Below, piece by piece: positions 1 to 9,491 of a stretch of 64,000 bases of DNA. Below the pieces are notes generated by a model. It searched no databases. It worked only from the letters and a program-made list of their open reading frames with translations, and was not told the origin of the DNA. The translations under genes and the position numbers were made by a program. Origin of the DNA: Sandaracinaceae bacterium (GTDB lineage: Bacteria > Myxococcota_A > Polyangia > Polyangiales > Houyiibacteriaceae); the NCBI GenBank assembly GCA_016706685.1, contig JADJJE010000011.1, forward strand, positions 124,001 to 188,000, read 5' to 3'. Within the stretch, counting starts at the first letter, position 1; the number at the start of each line of letters is the position of its first letter.

Positions 1-2
1 CT

Positions 3-506
3 CCCGATCCCGTCGCGCCGGCCGGCGCACCCCCGAAGCCCAAGATGAGCACCAGCGTGAAGGTGATCGTCGGCTGTGCGCTGATGGTGCCCCTCTTCGT
101 GTGCTGCGCGGGCGTTGGCTCCGCCGTGGCCATCCCGGCGTTCATCCGCTTCGTGAAGGGCTCGAAGGCGGCCGAGGCCCCCGTGCTGCTCGGCGAGCTC
201 CGCGAGAGCGTGCGGGCGCGCTGCGCCGAGGGCCAGCCCACCGTGAGCGCTGGTCCGTTGCCCGAGACGCCAGTGGCCGACAAGCAGGTCGTGGACTTCA
301 CCACCGACCCCGGCTTCGCCGCGCTCCGGTTCGCCCCTCTCGATCCGGTGTACTTCAGCTACAGGGTCATCAGCGTGGGCGACGGCAGCTCGCGCTTGAT
401 CGCCGAGGGTGACCTCGACGAAGACGGCGACACCTCACGGTTCACCATCGAGTGCAGCGCGGCGTGCGAGTGCGGAGAGATCCTGATCGAGCGCGAGCTC
501 GAGTAG
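3..506 (+). CDS. Pilin-like membrane-anchored protein, 5' end outside window
   Basis: The reading frame is open from the first bases and codes a proline-rich stretch before the ATG at 45, so the true start is probably upstream of the window. If the ATG at 45 is used the product is 153 residues. One hydrophobic helix (about residues 6-32 from that Met) is followed directly by IPAFIRFVKGSKAAEAP, the layout of type IV pilin-like proteins in myxobacteria. The exported part is small, acidic and has a cysteine cluster (CSAACEC) near the C terminus. Function is not known. The pilin likeness rests on the helix-to-linker motif only; there is no clear prepilin peptidase site in view. Confidence 0.6.
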   Translation, partial: PDPVAPAGAPPKPKMSTSVKVIVGCALMVPLFVCCAGVGSAVAIPAFIRFVKGSKAAEAPVLLGELRESVRARCAEGQPTVSAGPLPETPVADKQVVDFTTDPGFAALRFAPLDPVYFSYRVISVGDGSSRLIAEGDLDEDGDTSRFTIECSAACECGEILIERELE

Positions 507-587
507 AGACCTGAAACGCATCGGCTCAGGGTCAGGTGAGAGGTTCGAGGACCCACCGACGATTTCGAGCATGATTCGAGGGACATT

Positions 588-941
588 GGGCACCCCGGGT
601 TGAAACCCGGGGCAGCATCCCAGGCCTGGACTCAGGCGGAAGTCCTCCCCCTTCGGAGGAGGACTGTGTTCACGAAAACCAGCGGCCTCTCGGGTCCAAG
701 CTCGAGTGATCTCGGGACCATCGGTAGAACGCGGCGGGTCTTGCCAGCCACGCAGTCCTCCCCCTGGCGGGCCCGGACTGGGCAGTTCCAAGCAGGTGAA
801 CTGTTGAGCGCAAAGGCGTGGATGCCGCGGAACTCGAGACACATCCGACCTTGAACGACGCAGTTCGCGCCCTGTAGGGGGCGGACTTCCGCCATTGATC
901 CAGGCCAGGGATGCTGCCCCGGACTTCAGTCCGGGGTGCCC
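588..941. repeat. Hairpin-ended non-coding repeat element, copy 1 (354 bp)
   Basis: The ends are 34-base inverted repeats (588-621 and 908-941), and each end is itself a hairpin: CCCCGGGTTGAAACCCGGGG on the left, CCCCGGACTTCAGTCCGGGG on the right. The stem bases differ between the two ends but remain paired, so the changes are compensatory. Inverted similarity continues inwards for about 25 bases (GGCGGAAGTCC on the left, GGACTTCCGCC on the right). About 170 bases of the right half closely match copy 2 (5241-5479). No ORF is credible inside. This element fills most of the 507-1017 intergenic gap; nothing else is seen there. Confidence 0.8.
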
Positions 942-1017
942 ATAGAACCTTGCAGCAAGGCGAATCGGCGCTCGCCCGACATGCGTGGGATCATGCGCCG
1001 GAAGCCTGATGCGCCAA

Positions 1018-2313
1018 TCACCGCACCAGCACCACGCCCTCGCCCCGAAACACCAACCGCGCACCATCCGCGCTCGGGAACAAGCGCCCGGTCCAGCCCA
1101 CCAGGCGCTCGGGCGCGAGACGCACGCTGTCGTCCTGCACGGCCACTCCGGTGGGCAGCTTCTCGAGCAGCAGGGCCACGCGCCCGGCTCCGCTGAGCTG
1201 CAAGAAGGCGCCGCTGGCCGCACCGAGCGGCAGCGTGGCGCTCTCGAACTGCAGGCCCTCCTCGAAGGCCACCACCAGGTCTTCGCGCACGAAGAGCCGC
1301 GCCGCGCCCACCTCCAGCACCACAAAGCGCTCACCCTCGCGCGGGTGCGCCACGGCGCTGACGGGCCCCTGCCAGCGGCGAATGGGCTGCTCGCCACCGA
1401 GGGTCTCTTGGAGGTCTGCCCCGAGGGCGCGGCGGGCCACGGGCTCCGACTGCAGCGCGCCACGCACCGCGGTCAGGTTCAGCTCACGCACGTAGAGGCG
1501 CTGCTCCGCGTGCAGCAGCAGCTCACCCTGCGCGCCCAGCGCGATGCCGTTGTCGGTGGGGAACGTCGCCGTCCATTGACGAACGATGGTGTCCAGGCTG
1601 GGCACCACGGGCGGCCCACCCAGCAGCGCGGACGCGTCGTGCAGCGTCTCGCGCACGGTGCTCTCCACCGCCAGCGCCTCCGCTTGCTCGAGCGCGCGCC
1701 GGCGCTCGGCAATGGCCGGGAGCTCCTCGGGCACCACGGGCTGGCCGGGCAGGCTGTCCACCAGCGCGGCCTCTTCCTCGGGCTGCGGGGGCGCCACGCG
1801 GTACTCGCCGGTGCCGCGACCCAGGCGCTCGAGCTCTTGCTCCATGCGCTGCGCCATGGACGCTTGGCCGCCGCGCAGGAACGCACCGCGCGCCTCTTCC
1901 AGCTGCCCACGGCGCCAGTGGATGAGCCCCATGTAGCCCCACGCCTTGCTGTGGTCGGGCTGAATGCGGAGCGCCTCGTGCACGTGGTAGAGCGCGTCGT
2001 CGGCTTGGCCGGTCTTGAACAAGGCCAGAGACAGGTTGACGCGCAGCGTGGGGTCGCGAGGAAACGAGCGCACCAGCTGCTGCCAGATCTCGATGGCGCG
2101 CGGATACAGCCCCAGGCGGAAGTAGACCCCCGCCAAGAGGTCCTGGCTCTTCGAGTCTTGCGGCTGCAGGCCCAGCGCCTTCTCGAGCTCGCCCTTGGCC
2201 TCCACCACCCGGTCGCTCAGCAGCAGCTCGCTGCCGCGGTAGAGGTGGTACAGGAAGTCGTCTGGACCGGACGCGACGCTCGGGATTCTCTCGGGGGGAG
2301 TCTGCGGGTCCAT
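1018..2313 (-). CDS. TPR-repeat protein with C-terminal AIM24-like beta domain
   Basis: The 431-residue product begins at ATG 2313 (MDPQTPPERI); a longer upstream frame exists but reads as low-complexity non-coding sequence. Residues about 17-150 are tandem tetratricopeptide repeats (ELEKALGLQPQ, AIEIWQQLVRSFPRDPTL, HEALRIQPDHSKAWGYMGL). A variable Gln/Glu/Pro segment follows. The last 200 residues are beta-rich with GELLLHAEQRLYVREL, FLQLSGAGRVALLLEKLP and VRLAPERLVGWTGRLFP, which resemble the AIM24/TRAP-like fold. No signal peptide is seen, so it is probably a cytosolic scaffold protein. TPR assignment is firm; AIM24 is my reading of the pattern and needs a profile search. It is transcribed away from the gene at 2655. 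Confidence 0.75.
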   Translation of the reverse strand: MDPQTPPERIPSVASGPDDFLYHLYRGSELLLSDRVVEAKGELEKALGLQPQDSKSQDLLAGVYFRLGLYPRAIEIWQQLVRSFPRDPTLRVNLSLALFKTGQADDALYHVHEALRIQPDHSKAWGYMGLIHWRRGQLEEARGAFLRGGQASMAQRMEQELERLGRGTGEYRVAPPQPEEEAALVDSLPGQPVVPEELPAIAERRRALEQAEALAVESTVRETLHDASALLGGPPVVPSLDTIVRQWTATFPTDNGIALGAQGELLLHAEQRLYVRELNLTAVRGALQSEPVARRALGADLQETLGGEQPIRRWQGPVSAVAHPREGERFVVLEVGAARLFVREDLVVAFEEGLQFESATLPLGAASGAFLQLSGAGRVALLLEKLPTGVAVQDDSVRLAPERLVGWTGRLFPSADGARLVFRGEGVVLVR

Positions 2314-2374
2314 AAGGGCTCCGCACCGTATCGGAGCTGGGTGTCCGGGGTCAATGCACGGTGGGGTGATGGAT

Positions 2375-2525
2375 CCGCCGGGGGGGGGGCGGGGGTCGCG
2401 GCGGGCACGGACGCGCTGGCGCGTCCTGTCGGGACTCCCTGGAAATCGGCACTTCGCGCTGCGCGCTGCGTTTGATTTCCGGGTCCCCCCACGCCCTTGC
2501 TGACCCCCCGCCCCCGCCCCGGCGG
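2375..2525. repeat. Nested palindromic intergenic structure
   Basis: A G-rich arm (2375-2397, with a run of ten G) pairs with a C-rich arm (2502-2525). Inside lie a perfect 7-bp hairpin (GGACGCG/CGCGTCC at 2409-2426) and a second stem (GGAAATC 2441-2447 with GATTTCC 2474-2480, extended outside by GGGAC/GTCCC). It sits between the divergent genes at 1018-2313 and 2655-2999. It could be an RNA structure, a mobile repeat, or two terminators back to back; no coding potential is convincing. Confidence 0.5.
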
Positions 2526-2654
2526 TGGCTGACGTCCTTGGGCATGCACGCGGGTGAGCCCAGGTGGGATTCGGCTTGTCGCCCGAGGAGGGGGGCTCGA
2601 CGGGGCTCGACGGGGCTGTGGCACGGGGCCGGCTCACCGTGTCAGGCTGCGCGC

Positions 2655-2999
2655 GTGCGGCGAAGCTCACTCGGTGTTGCGGTCATGGTTGTCCTTGGGC
2701 TCTTGGTGAGCGTGGGTGGGACGGCGCAGCTGGTCGTGCCGGGGGTGGCTTCGGCGCAGGCGGCGGGAGAACAGGATCCGGCTGGCAACGTGGAGGGCGA
2801 GACGCCGCCAGCTGGCGCGCCGGTGTTGACGGACCCGGTGACCGGGGAGCGCTATGTAGAGGTGCGGCCTGCCGACGTCATCGAGCGGGGACGCTGGGCG
2901 GTGCCGGCTTGGTTGGTGTGGTGTCTCGGCGGGCTCGCCACGGTGGTCGGGGGTGCTGTGCTGACTCGTCGGATGACTCGTGCGCGCCGCGGACACTGA
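2655..2999 (+). CDS. Small exported membrane protein, unknown function
   Basis: The product is 114 residues from a GTG at 2655. This start gives a good signal peptide: Arg-Arg, hydrophobic core VAVMVVLGLLVSVGG, then ASAQA as a likely cleavage site. The open frame upstream of 2655 codes Pro/Arg-rich sequence that runs through the palindromic region and is not believable. After a Gly/Pro/Glu-rich linker, VLTDPVTGERYVEVRP is followed by one transmembrane helix (about 85-105) and a basic tail (RRMTRARRGH). The 3' end overlaps the next gene by 20 bases, so the two are probably translated together. I do not recognise a family. Confidence 0.6.
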   Translation: MRRSSLGVAVMVVLGLLVSVGGTAQLVVPGVASAQAAGEQDPAGNVEGETPPAGAPVLTDPVTGERYVEVRPADVIERGRWAVPAWLVWCLGGLATVVGGAVLTRRMTRARRGH

Positions 3000-4044
3000 C
3001 GTGGTGGTCGGCGGGTCGTCGTCGGAGCACGTGGACGTGGTGCACGTGGGCGTGTCCACGCGTGGCGTGGTGCGCAAGGTCATGTGGGGCACGCTCTTCG
3101 GCGCGCTGGTCATGGCGGGCCTCACGTTCTACGCAGACGCGCGGCAGCTGGGGCGGGCGCTCGGAAGCCTCGACCTTCGCTACTTCGCGGTGGCCCTCGC
3201 GCTGGCCAGCTCCAACTTCGGGCTGCGGTTCTTGCGCTGGCAGTACTACCTGCGCTGCGTGGGCGTGAGCGTGCCGTGGGCGCGCAGCGCGCGGGTGTTC
3301 CTGGCGGGCTTCGTCATGAGCGTGACCCCCGGCAAGCTGGGCGAGGTGTTCAAGTCCATGCTGCTCTTCGAGTCGGACGGCGTGCCGCTCGCTCGGACCG
3401 CGCCCATCGTGCTGGCCGAGCGCATCACGGACCTGATCGCGCTCGTGACGCTGGCTGCCATCGGGAGCCTCGCGTTTCCTTCGGCCACGGGCGCCGCCAT
3501 CGCGGGTGGCGCCACGGTCCTCGCGCTGCTGGCTCTGATCGGTGTGCGTCCCATCGGGGATCTGGCGCTGCGGGTCGCGGGCCACGTGCCGGGTGTTCGC
3601 CGCGCCGTCCCCGCAGCCCACGTGGCCCTCGACAGCCTACGCACCATGCTGCGGCCCGGCTCGCTGCTGACCACCAGCGCGCTCGGCGTGGTCTCGTGGA
3701 GCCTCGAGTGCGCCGCGCTGTTCGTGCTGGTGCATGGGTTTCCCGGGCTGACGATCGCCCCGCTCGCGGCCATCTTCGCCTACGCCGCCCCCACCATCGT
3801 AGGCGCCCTGGCCATGCTGCCGGGGGGCGTGGGCCTCACCGAAGTGGGCATGACCGGCGCGCTGCTCGAGGTGGGCGGCAGCGCGATCACCCGTGGGAGC
3901 GCAGGCGCCATCACCATCCTGATCCGGCTCGCGACCCTGTGGTGGGCGGTGCTCCTGGGGCTGCTCGCGCTGGTTGCCTTTCGCCGCCATGACGCACCCC
4001 GCATCCCTCTTGAAACAAGAGTCGTGACCAACACGTCACCGTAA
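2980..4044 (+). CDS. Flippase-like / LPG synthase transmembrane-domain protein
   Basis: The 354-residue integral membrane protein starts at GTG 2980, inside the end of the previous gene. A cytosolic N-terminal segment is followed by about eight hydrophobic helices. LRFLRWQYYLRCVGVSVPWARSARVFLAGFVMSVTPGK and, near the end, APTIVGALAMLPGGVGLTEVGMTGAL are split signatures of the UPF0104 / lysylphosphatidylglycerol-synthase TM family (the flippase-like domain). In this family such proteins move or modify membrane lipids, or act in glycan export. No aminoacyl-transferase domain is attached, so it should not be called MprF. A PAP2-family gene follows about 90 bp downstream, supporting a role in envelope lipid metabolism. 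Confidence 0.75.
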   Translation: MRAADTDVVVGGSSSEHVDVVHVGVSTRGVVRKVMWGTLFGALVMAGLTFYADARQLGRALGSLDLRYFAVALALASSNFGLRFLRWQYYLRCVGVSVPWARSARVFLAGFVMSVTPGKLGEVFKSMLLFESDGVPLARTAPIVLAERITDLIALVTLAAIGSLAFPSATGAAIAGGATVLALLALIGVRPIGDLALRVAGHVPGVRRAVPAAHVALDSLRTMLRPGSLLTTSALGVVSWSLECAALFVLVHGFPGLTIAPLAAIFAYAAPTIVGALAMLPGGVGLTEVGMTGALLEVGGSAITRGSAGAITILIRLATLWWAVLLGLLALVAFRRHDAPRIPLETRVVTNTSP

Positions 4045-4134
4045 TGAAACTTCGAGTTGCCCAAGCGCCCTGTTTCGGACCAGCATAGCGGCACGCCTGG
4101 GAGGAACGTGCCGGGCGGACCATCACGAGCACGC

Positions 4135-5139
4135 ATGCATCAGCCCGACGCCTACAGCCCGCGCGGCGTTCGAGAAGCGGCCAGTACAGCCCTTCAGAAC
4201 CTCGCGCTGCAAGATCTCGCCGCGCTCGCGTTCCACGTTTACATGTTGTTGCGTGTGTCCGTCGCGCCGCACAGCAACGACCGCGACATGGCCATCCGTT
4301 ATGGGGTGGCGCTGCTCTCGGCCACGGCCGCCGCGCTGTTGATCGCCCGCGGCGAGGTGCTCAAGCCGGGCCCCGCGCGCTCGCTGCTCTATCGCGTGGG
4401 CATCTTCGTGCCGGTGGTCCTCTCGTACTTCCAGATGCGCTTCTTGCTGCCGGCGCTGCAGCCCGCGCTGGTGGACCGCCACCTCTACGCGCTCGACCAG
4501 GCCCTCTTCGGAACCACGCCCGCCATCTGGTTTCAGCAGTTCAACCAGCTCCACATCGTGGAGTGGGTGTCGTTCTTCTACTACAGCTACTTCGCGCTGA
4601 TGATCCTGTGCCTCATCCCGCCGCTCTTCCTGGACTCCGGGCGACGCCAGATCGAGATGATGATCGGGGGCCTCGCGGTGGCCACGGTGGGCCACTTCGT
4701 CTACACGCTGGTCCCGGGCAAAGGCCCCGTGGCCACACTGGACTTCGAGCCTCTGAACGGCGGCTTCTGGTGGCACCAGGTCGAGGTGACCGTGGCCAGC
4801 GCCGGCGCGCAGCTGGACATCTTCCCGTCGCTTCACACGGCCTACCCCATGTTCTTCGCGCTGCACGCCTACGGCTGGCGGCACACCAATCCGTACCGCT
4901 ACGTGTGGTTCATCCTCGCGTTCTTCTCGGCCAACATCGTCATCGCCACCATGTTCCTGCGCTGGCACTGGTTCGTGGACGTGGTGGCCGGCGTGATGCT
5001 GGCCGTCTTGGCGCGGCAGTGCGGCAAGCTGGTGGCCGAGCGCGAGGCGGACCGCGGCTGCGACGGCGACGAGCGCCAGCCGGTGTGGGAGCCCATCCTG
5101 CGGGGCCGCGGGCGCCGCAGCGAGTCCGACGCGGAGTAG
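4135..5139 (+). CDS. PAP2-superfamily membrane phosphatase / IPC-synthase-like enzyme
   Basis: From ATG 4135 the product is 334 residues; in-frame TTG 4057 and GTG 4108 are alternatives and no start has a clear ribosome site. Six or so membrane helices are visible. The two catalytic motifs of the PAP2 fold are present: IFPSLHTAYPMFF (C2 region, catalytic His) and LRWHWFVDVVAGV (C3, His and Asp). SLH in place of SGH, and spacing typical of PF14378, place it nearer the inositol-phosphorylceramide-synthase-like branch than plain undecaprenyl phosphatases. The likely reaction is transfer or removal of a phospho head group on a lipid at the outer face of the inner membrane. Substrate cannot be told from sequence. 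Confidence 0.75.
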   Translation: MHQPDAYSPRGVREAASTALQNLALQDLAALAFHVYMLLRVSVAPHSNDRDMAIRYGVALLSATAAALLIARGEVLKPGPARSLLYRVGIFVPVVLSYFQMRFLLPALQPALVDRHLYALDQALFGTTPAIWFQQFNQLHIVEWVSFFYYSYFALMILCLIPPLFLDSGRRQIEMMIGGLAVATVGHFVYTLVPGKGPVATLDFEPLNGGFWWHQVEVTVASAGAQLDIFPSLHTAYPMFFALHAYGWRHTNPYRYVWFILAFFSANIVIATMFLRWHWFVDVVAGVMLAVLARQCGKLVAEREADRGCDGDERQPVWEPILRGRGRRSESDAE

Positions 5140-5154
5140 GCGGGCACCCAGTCC

Positions 5155-5181
5155 TCAGGCTGAAGCGCTCCAGCCGTGGGT
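5155..5181. repeat. GGCTGAAGC palindrome, left copy
   Basis: TCAGGCTGAAGCGCTCCAGC starts a 27-base unit repeated at 5533-5559. This copy has one mismatch in the palindrome. The two units flank the hairpin-ended element 5241-5479 in direct orientation. Confidence 0.6.
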
Positions 5182-5240
5182 TCAACACAAGTCTTGGCAG
5201 GCTCTGGTCAGCATGAATCGGTCCTGTTTCAAGTGGCATT

Positions 5241-5479
5241 GGCACCCCGGCTTGAAAGCCGGGGCAGCATCCCGCGCCCTGACAGGCGCGGAAGTCCAGC
5301 CCCTAACGGGCCCGGACTGGGCAGTTCCAGCAGGAGAACGGTTGAGTTCCAAGCCGTGGATGACGCCGAACCCGAGACCCATCCGACCTTGAACGACGCA
5401 GTCCGCGCCCGGCAGGGGGCGGACTTCCGCAATTGATCCAGGCCCGGGATGCTGCCCCGGACTTCAGTCCGGGGTGCCC
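5241..5479. repeat. Hairpin-ended non-coding repeat element, copy 2 (239 bp)
   Basis: Left end CCCCGGCTTGAAAGCCGGGG, right end CCCCGGACTTCAGTCCGGGG: again each end is a hairpin, the stems differ by paired changes, and the ends (5241-5273, 5446-5479) are inverted repeats of each other. Imperfect inverted similarity extends about 80 bases from each end (GCGGAAGTCC, CGGGCNCGGACTG), so most of the element could fold on itself. The middle and right part match copy 1 closely, including the bases just outside the right end (CATAGAACCTTGC). Copy 1 carries about 115 extra internal bases. No gene lies in 5140-5588 besides these repeats. Confidence 0.8.
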
Positions 5480-5532
5480 ATAGAACCTTGCCGCCAGGCG
5501 AATCGGGCTCCTAGCAAGATGTGTAGGAATCA

Positions 5533-5559
5533 TCAGGCTGAAGCGCTTCAGCCGTGGGT
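5533..5559. repeat. GGCTGAAGC palindrome, right copy (perfect)
   Basis: GGCTGAAGCGCTTCAGCC at 5536-5553 is a perfect 18-bp palindrome followed by GTGGGT. It repeats the unit at 5155-5181. It lies just downstream of the minus-strand lipoprotein stop at 5589, so on that strand it might also act in transcription termination, although no T-run follows. Confidence 0.6.
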
Positions 5560-5588
5560 CCCGGGGTCACCGGGCCCCCCCGCTCGCC

Positions 5589-6491
5589 TTACGGCGTGCC
5601 CAGCGGATCCGGAGGCTCGTCGCTCGGCAGCTCGGCAGGCTCGGGCGTGGTCAACAGCGCGTGCGGCCGCAGGCCCGCCAGGTCGCCCAGCACGTTGCCT
5701 TCGTCGTCGGTGAACACCGACTCCCGCCCGAAGACGGTGTAGACCCGTACGTGGCCGCTGGGCCCCGCCACGTCCGGCATGACGGCGTCAGCCTCCCGAC
5801 GGAGCGAGATGGTCTCGATGCGCTCCACCGGGCGCCGGAAGTCCAGCACGGGGCCCCGCACGGTCTCGCCCTCGGCCAGGTCCAGGTGCTGCCGAATCCA
5901 GGCGCCCAGCAGCGCCCTGCCCGGCCCCACCACGGCCACCGGACTCGGGGCGCGGAAGGCATAGAAGTCGCGGCCCTCCTCGGAGGCGCGGCTCATGGTG
6001 GCCGGTGTGGTGCGCAGCTCGTAGAGCCGCGTGTCGGGCGGCGCCCTCCGTTGGCCGGGGACGCTGGGCATACTCATGCGCTTCCACACACGCAGCGGTC
6101 GGTAGTCCTGGTCGAACACCACCTCCACGTCGCTGATGCCCATGGGCCACTCCTGGCGGATGGTCATGACGCGCAGGCAGGCACGCTCACGCAGCTCCCA
6201 GCGCTCCACCACGGCGTGGTCACGCATGAGCGGCCCCGAACGCAGGTGCCCGGACGCGAGCACGCGCCCCTCTGGCAGCTCGCTCACGCCCTCGCAGGCG
6301 GGATAGGCCAGCCGCTCCACGGACTCGACTGGCGGGCGCTTGAGGCAGCCCTCGCAGCCCGACGCGACGCTCATGACCAGCAGCGCAAACGAAAACAGCA
6401 GCCAGGGGGGCTGCTGCGTTCGAGTGGCGAGAGGCCCCGTGAGGGTCCTACTCAGCGGCGGCCTCGTGCTCAGTGCCTTCGGCCTCGCCAT
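5589..6491 (-). CDS. Lipoprotein at the end of the oxidase operon
   Basis: A lipoprotein signal (WLLFSFALLVMSVASGC, Cys as the lipidated residue) is clear. The only standard start before it is ATG 6491, inside the end of the subunit IV gene (44-base overlap), giving 300 residues; a start nearer the signal with a rarer codon is possible. The mature part is beta-rich and soluble, with DVEVVFDQDYRPLRVWKRM and VRVYTVFGRESVFTDDEGNV. No domain is recognised. As the last gene of the ACIII-caa3 operon it may help place or assemble the oxidase at the membrane, but that is context only. The C-terminal tail is Pro/Glu/Asp-rich. Confidence 0.65.
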   Translation of the reverse strand: MARPKALSTRPPLSRTLTGPLATRTQQPPWLLFSFALLVMSVASGCEGCLKRPPVESVERLAYPACEGVSELPEGRVLASGHLRSGPLMRDHAVVERWELRERACLRVMTIRQEWPMGISDVEVVFDQDYRPLRVWKRMSMPSVPGQRRAPPDTRLYELRTTPATMSRASEEGRDFYAFRAPSPVAVVGPGRALLGAWIRQHLDLAEGETVRGPVLDFRRPVERIETISLRREADAVMPDVAGPSGHVRVYTVFGRESVFTDDEGNVLGDLAGLRPHALLTTPEPAELPSDEPPDPLGTP

Positions 6492-6960
6492 GGCCACCCG
6501 GAGCGGCCGGGATGGCGACGAACTCGCCCTGCTCGTAGCCGATGGCGCTGCCCGCCGCGTAGGCGCCCGTGCGCGCATCCTGCTGGGTGCCATTGATGCC
6601 GTCCACGCGGCCACGCCAGCCAGTGTCGTTGGACGTGTAGCCGAAGAAGATGGACATGAAGAGCAGCGCCCCGAGGAAGAACGAGATGTTGAACGCCTTC
6701 TCGTACTTGAGGTGCATGAACCACGTGCCCACCAGGGTGGCCTTCACGGACGCGATCAAGAGGGCCACCGCGAGGTTGGCCTCGCCGAGGTCCGTGAAAT
6801 AGACGCCGACCGTGAGGCCAGTGAGGACGAACAAGATGCTGATGACGATCAGGTTCGTCTTCACCGGGGTGATGTGGGCGTGGACGAGGTAGCCGTCGCC
6901 GCAGGGGTCGCCATGGTCATCGTGCCCGGCGTGCTCATCGTGGGTGTGTGCGTTGCTCAT
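6448..6960 (-). CDS. ctaF: Cytochrome c oxidase subunit IV (prokaryotic type)
   Basis: The 170-residue protein has a His-rich N terminus (MSNAHTHDEHAGHDDHGD), then three membrane helices: LIVISILFVLTGLTVGVYF, LAVALLIASVKATLVGTWFMHL and FNISFFLGALLFMSIFFGY. This is the COX4_pro pattern of caa3 oxidases, with FMHLKYEKAFN between helices 2 and 3. About 60 extra residues follow the last helix, rich in Gly, Ala and Glu; these are unusual for the family, which normally ends near the third helix. It is the fourth structural oxidase gene of the operon, 9 bp after ctaE, and probably stabilises the core complex. Confidence 0.88.
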   Translation of the reverse strand: MSNAHTHDEHAGHDDHGDPCGDGYLVHAHITPVKTNLIVISILFVLTGLTVGVYFTDLGEANLAVALLIASVKATLVGTWFMHLKYEKAFNISFFLGALLFMSIFFGYTSNDTGWRGRVDGINGTQQDARTGAYAAGSAIGYEQGEFVAIPAAPGGHGEAEGTEHEAAAE

Positions 6961-6969
6961 GGGTCTGTC

Positions 6970-7776
6970 TCAGTCGATGAGGTAGAGGAGCGGGAAGAGG
7001 TAGATCCAGATGAGGTCGACCAAGTGCCAGTACAGCGCGACCAGGTCCACGGGCGTGAAGAAGTCCTTCGAGAACTCGCCACGCTCGTTGCGCAGGATGA
7101 TCCACACCATGACGCCGATGCCGATGAGCACGTGGAGACCGTGCACGCCCGTCATCACGAAGTAGATGCCGAAGAAGCTGCGCAGATGGTACGGGTAGTT
7201 CACGGCCACGCCGTCCACCACCGAGCCGACGCCCGCCTTGGACGCGTTGATCACCGCGTCGCTGAGCTCTGCGAGGCCGTGAGGGTCCGGCGGCACCGTG
7301 CAGATGCCCGCAGCGTTCAAGCTGAAGTTGGGGCAGAGGAAGTACTTGCCGGGCAGGAACCCCACGTGGAACTTGTGGGTGTACTCGAAGTACTTGATGA
7401 TCATGAAGCCGAACGCGCAGAGGATGGTGATGACCAGCATCTGCGTGACGCGCTTCTGCTCGCCAATCTGCGCGTAGCGCACGGCCATGGCGGCCGTGAA
7501 GCTCGAGATGAGCAGCACGCACGTGTTGATGCCGCCCATGATCGGGTCCAGCAGGTGCGAGCCCACCGAGAAGGCCTCGGGGTGCGACGTGCGGTAGAGG
7601 GCGTAGGCCACGAAGAGACCGCTGAAGAACAGGATCTCCTGCGCCAGGAAGGCCCAGACGCCCAGCTTGGCAGCATCGAACTGCTGGACGGGCGAGTCGA
7701 AGTGGTGCGCGAGGTACGCCGGCCCATGGTGACCATGGTCGTCGTGCGCGTGATCGGCGTGTGTGTCGGTTGCCAT
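6970..7776 (-). CDS. ctaE: Cytochrome c oxidase subunit III
   Basis: The 268-residue product starts at ATG 7776 (MATDTHADHAHD); GTG 7800, overlapping the ctaD stop, is a possible alternative. A His-rich head is followed by seven membrane helices. Family marks are KLGVWAFLAQEILFF, VTGVHGLHVLIG-like FVMTGVHGLHVLIGIG and the ending VALYWHLVDLIWIYLFPLLYLI. A loop of about 60 residues (PGKYFLCPNFSLNAAGIC onwards) between helices 4 and 5 is longer than in mitochondrial-type subunits. Subunit III binds lipid and protects the catalytic subunit from turnover inactivation. It lies between ctaD and ctaF in the same operon. Confidence 0.92.
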   Translation of the reverse strand: MATDTHADHAHDDHGHHGPAYLAHHFDSPVQQFDAAKLGVWAFLAQEILFFSGLFVAYALYRTSHPEAFSVGSHLLDPIMGGINTCVLLISSFTAAMAVRYAQIGEQKRVTQMLVITILCAFGFMIIKYFEYTHKFHVGFLPGKYFLCPNFSLNAAGICTVPPDPHGLAELSDAVINASKAGVGSVVDGVAVNYPYHLRSFFGIYFVMTGVHGLHVLIGIGVMVWIILRNERGEFSKDFFTPVDLVALYWHLVDLIWIYLFPLLYLID

Positions 7777-7796
7777 GGTGCTTGCTTCGCCCTTAC

Positions 7797-9488
<1,692 letters not shown>

Positions 9489-9491
9489 GGT

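Noticed and set aside
2472..2654. Upstream extension of the small membrane protein gene to ATG 2472
   Set aside because: It would translate through the nested palindromes, gives Pro/Arg-rich sequence, and moves the signal peptide far from the N terminus.
5240..5257. TTGGCACCCCGGCTTGAA read as a sigma-54 promoter
   Set aside because: The GG is not followed by GC at 10 bases, and the sequence is the hairpin end of repeat copy 2.
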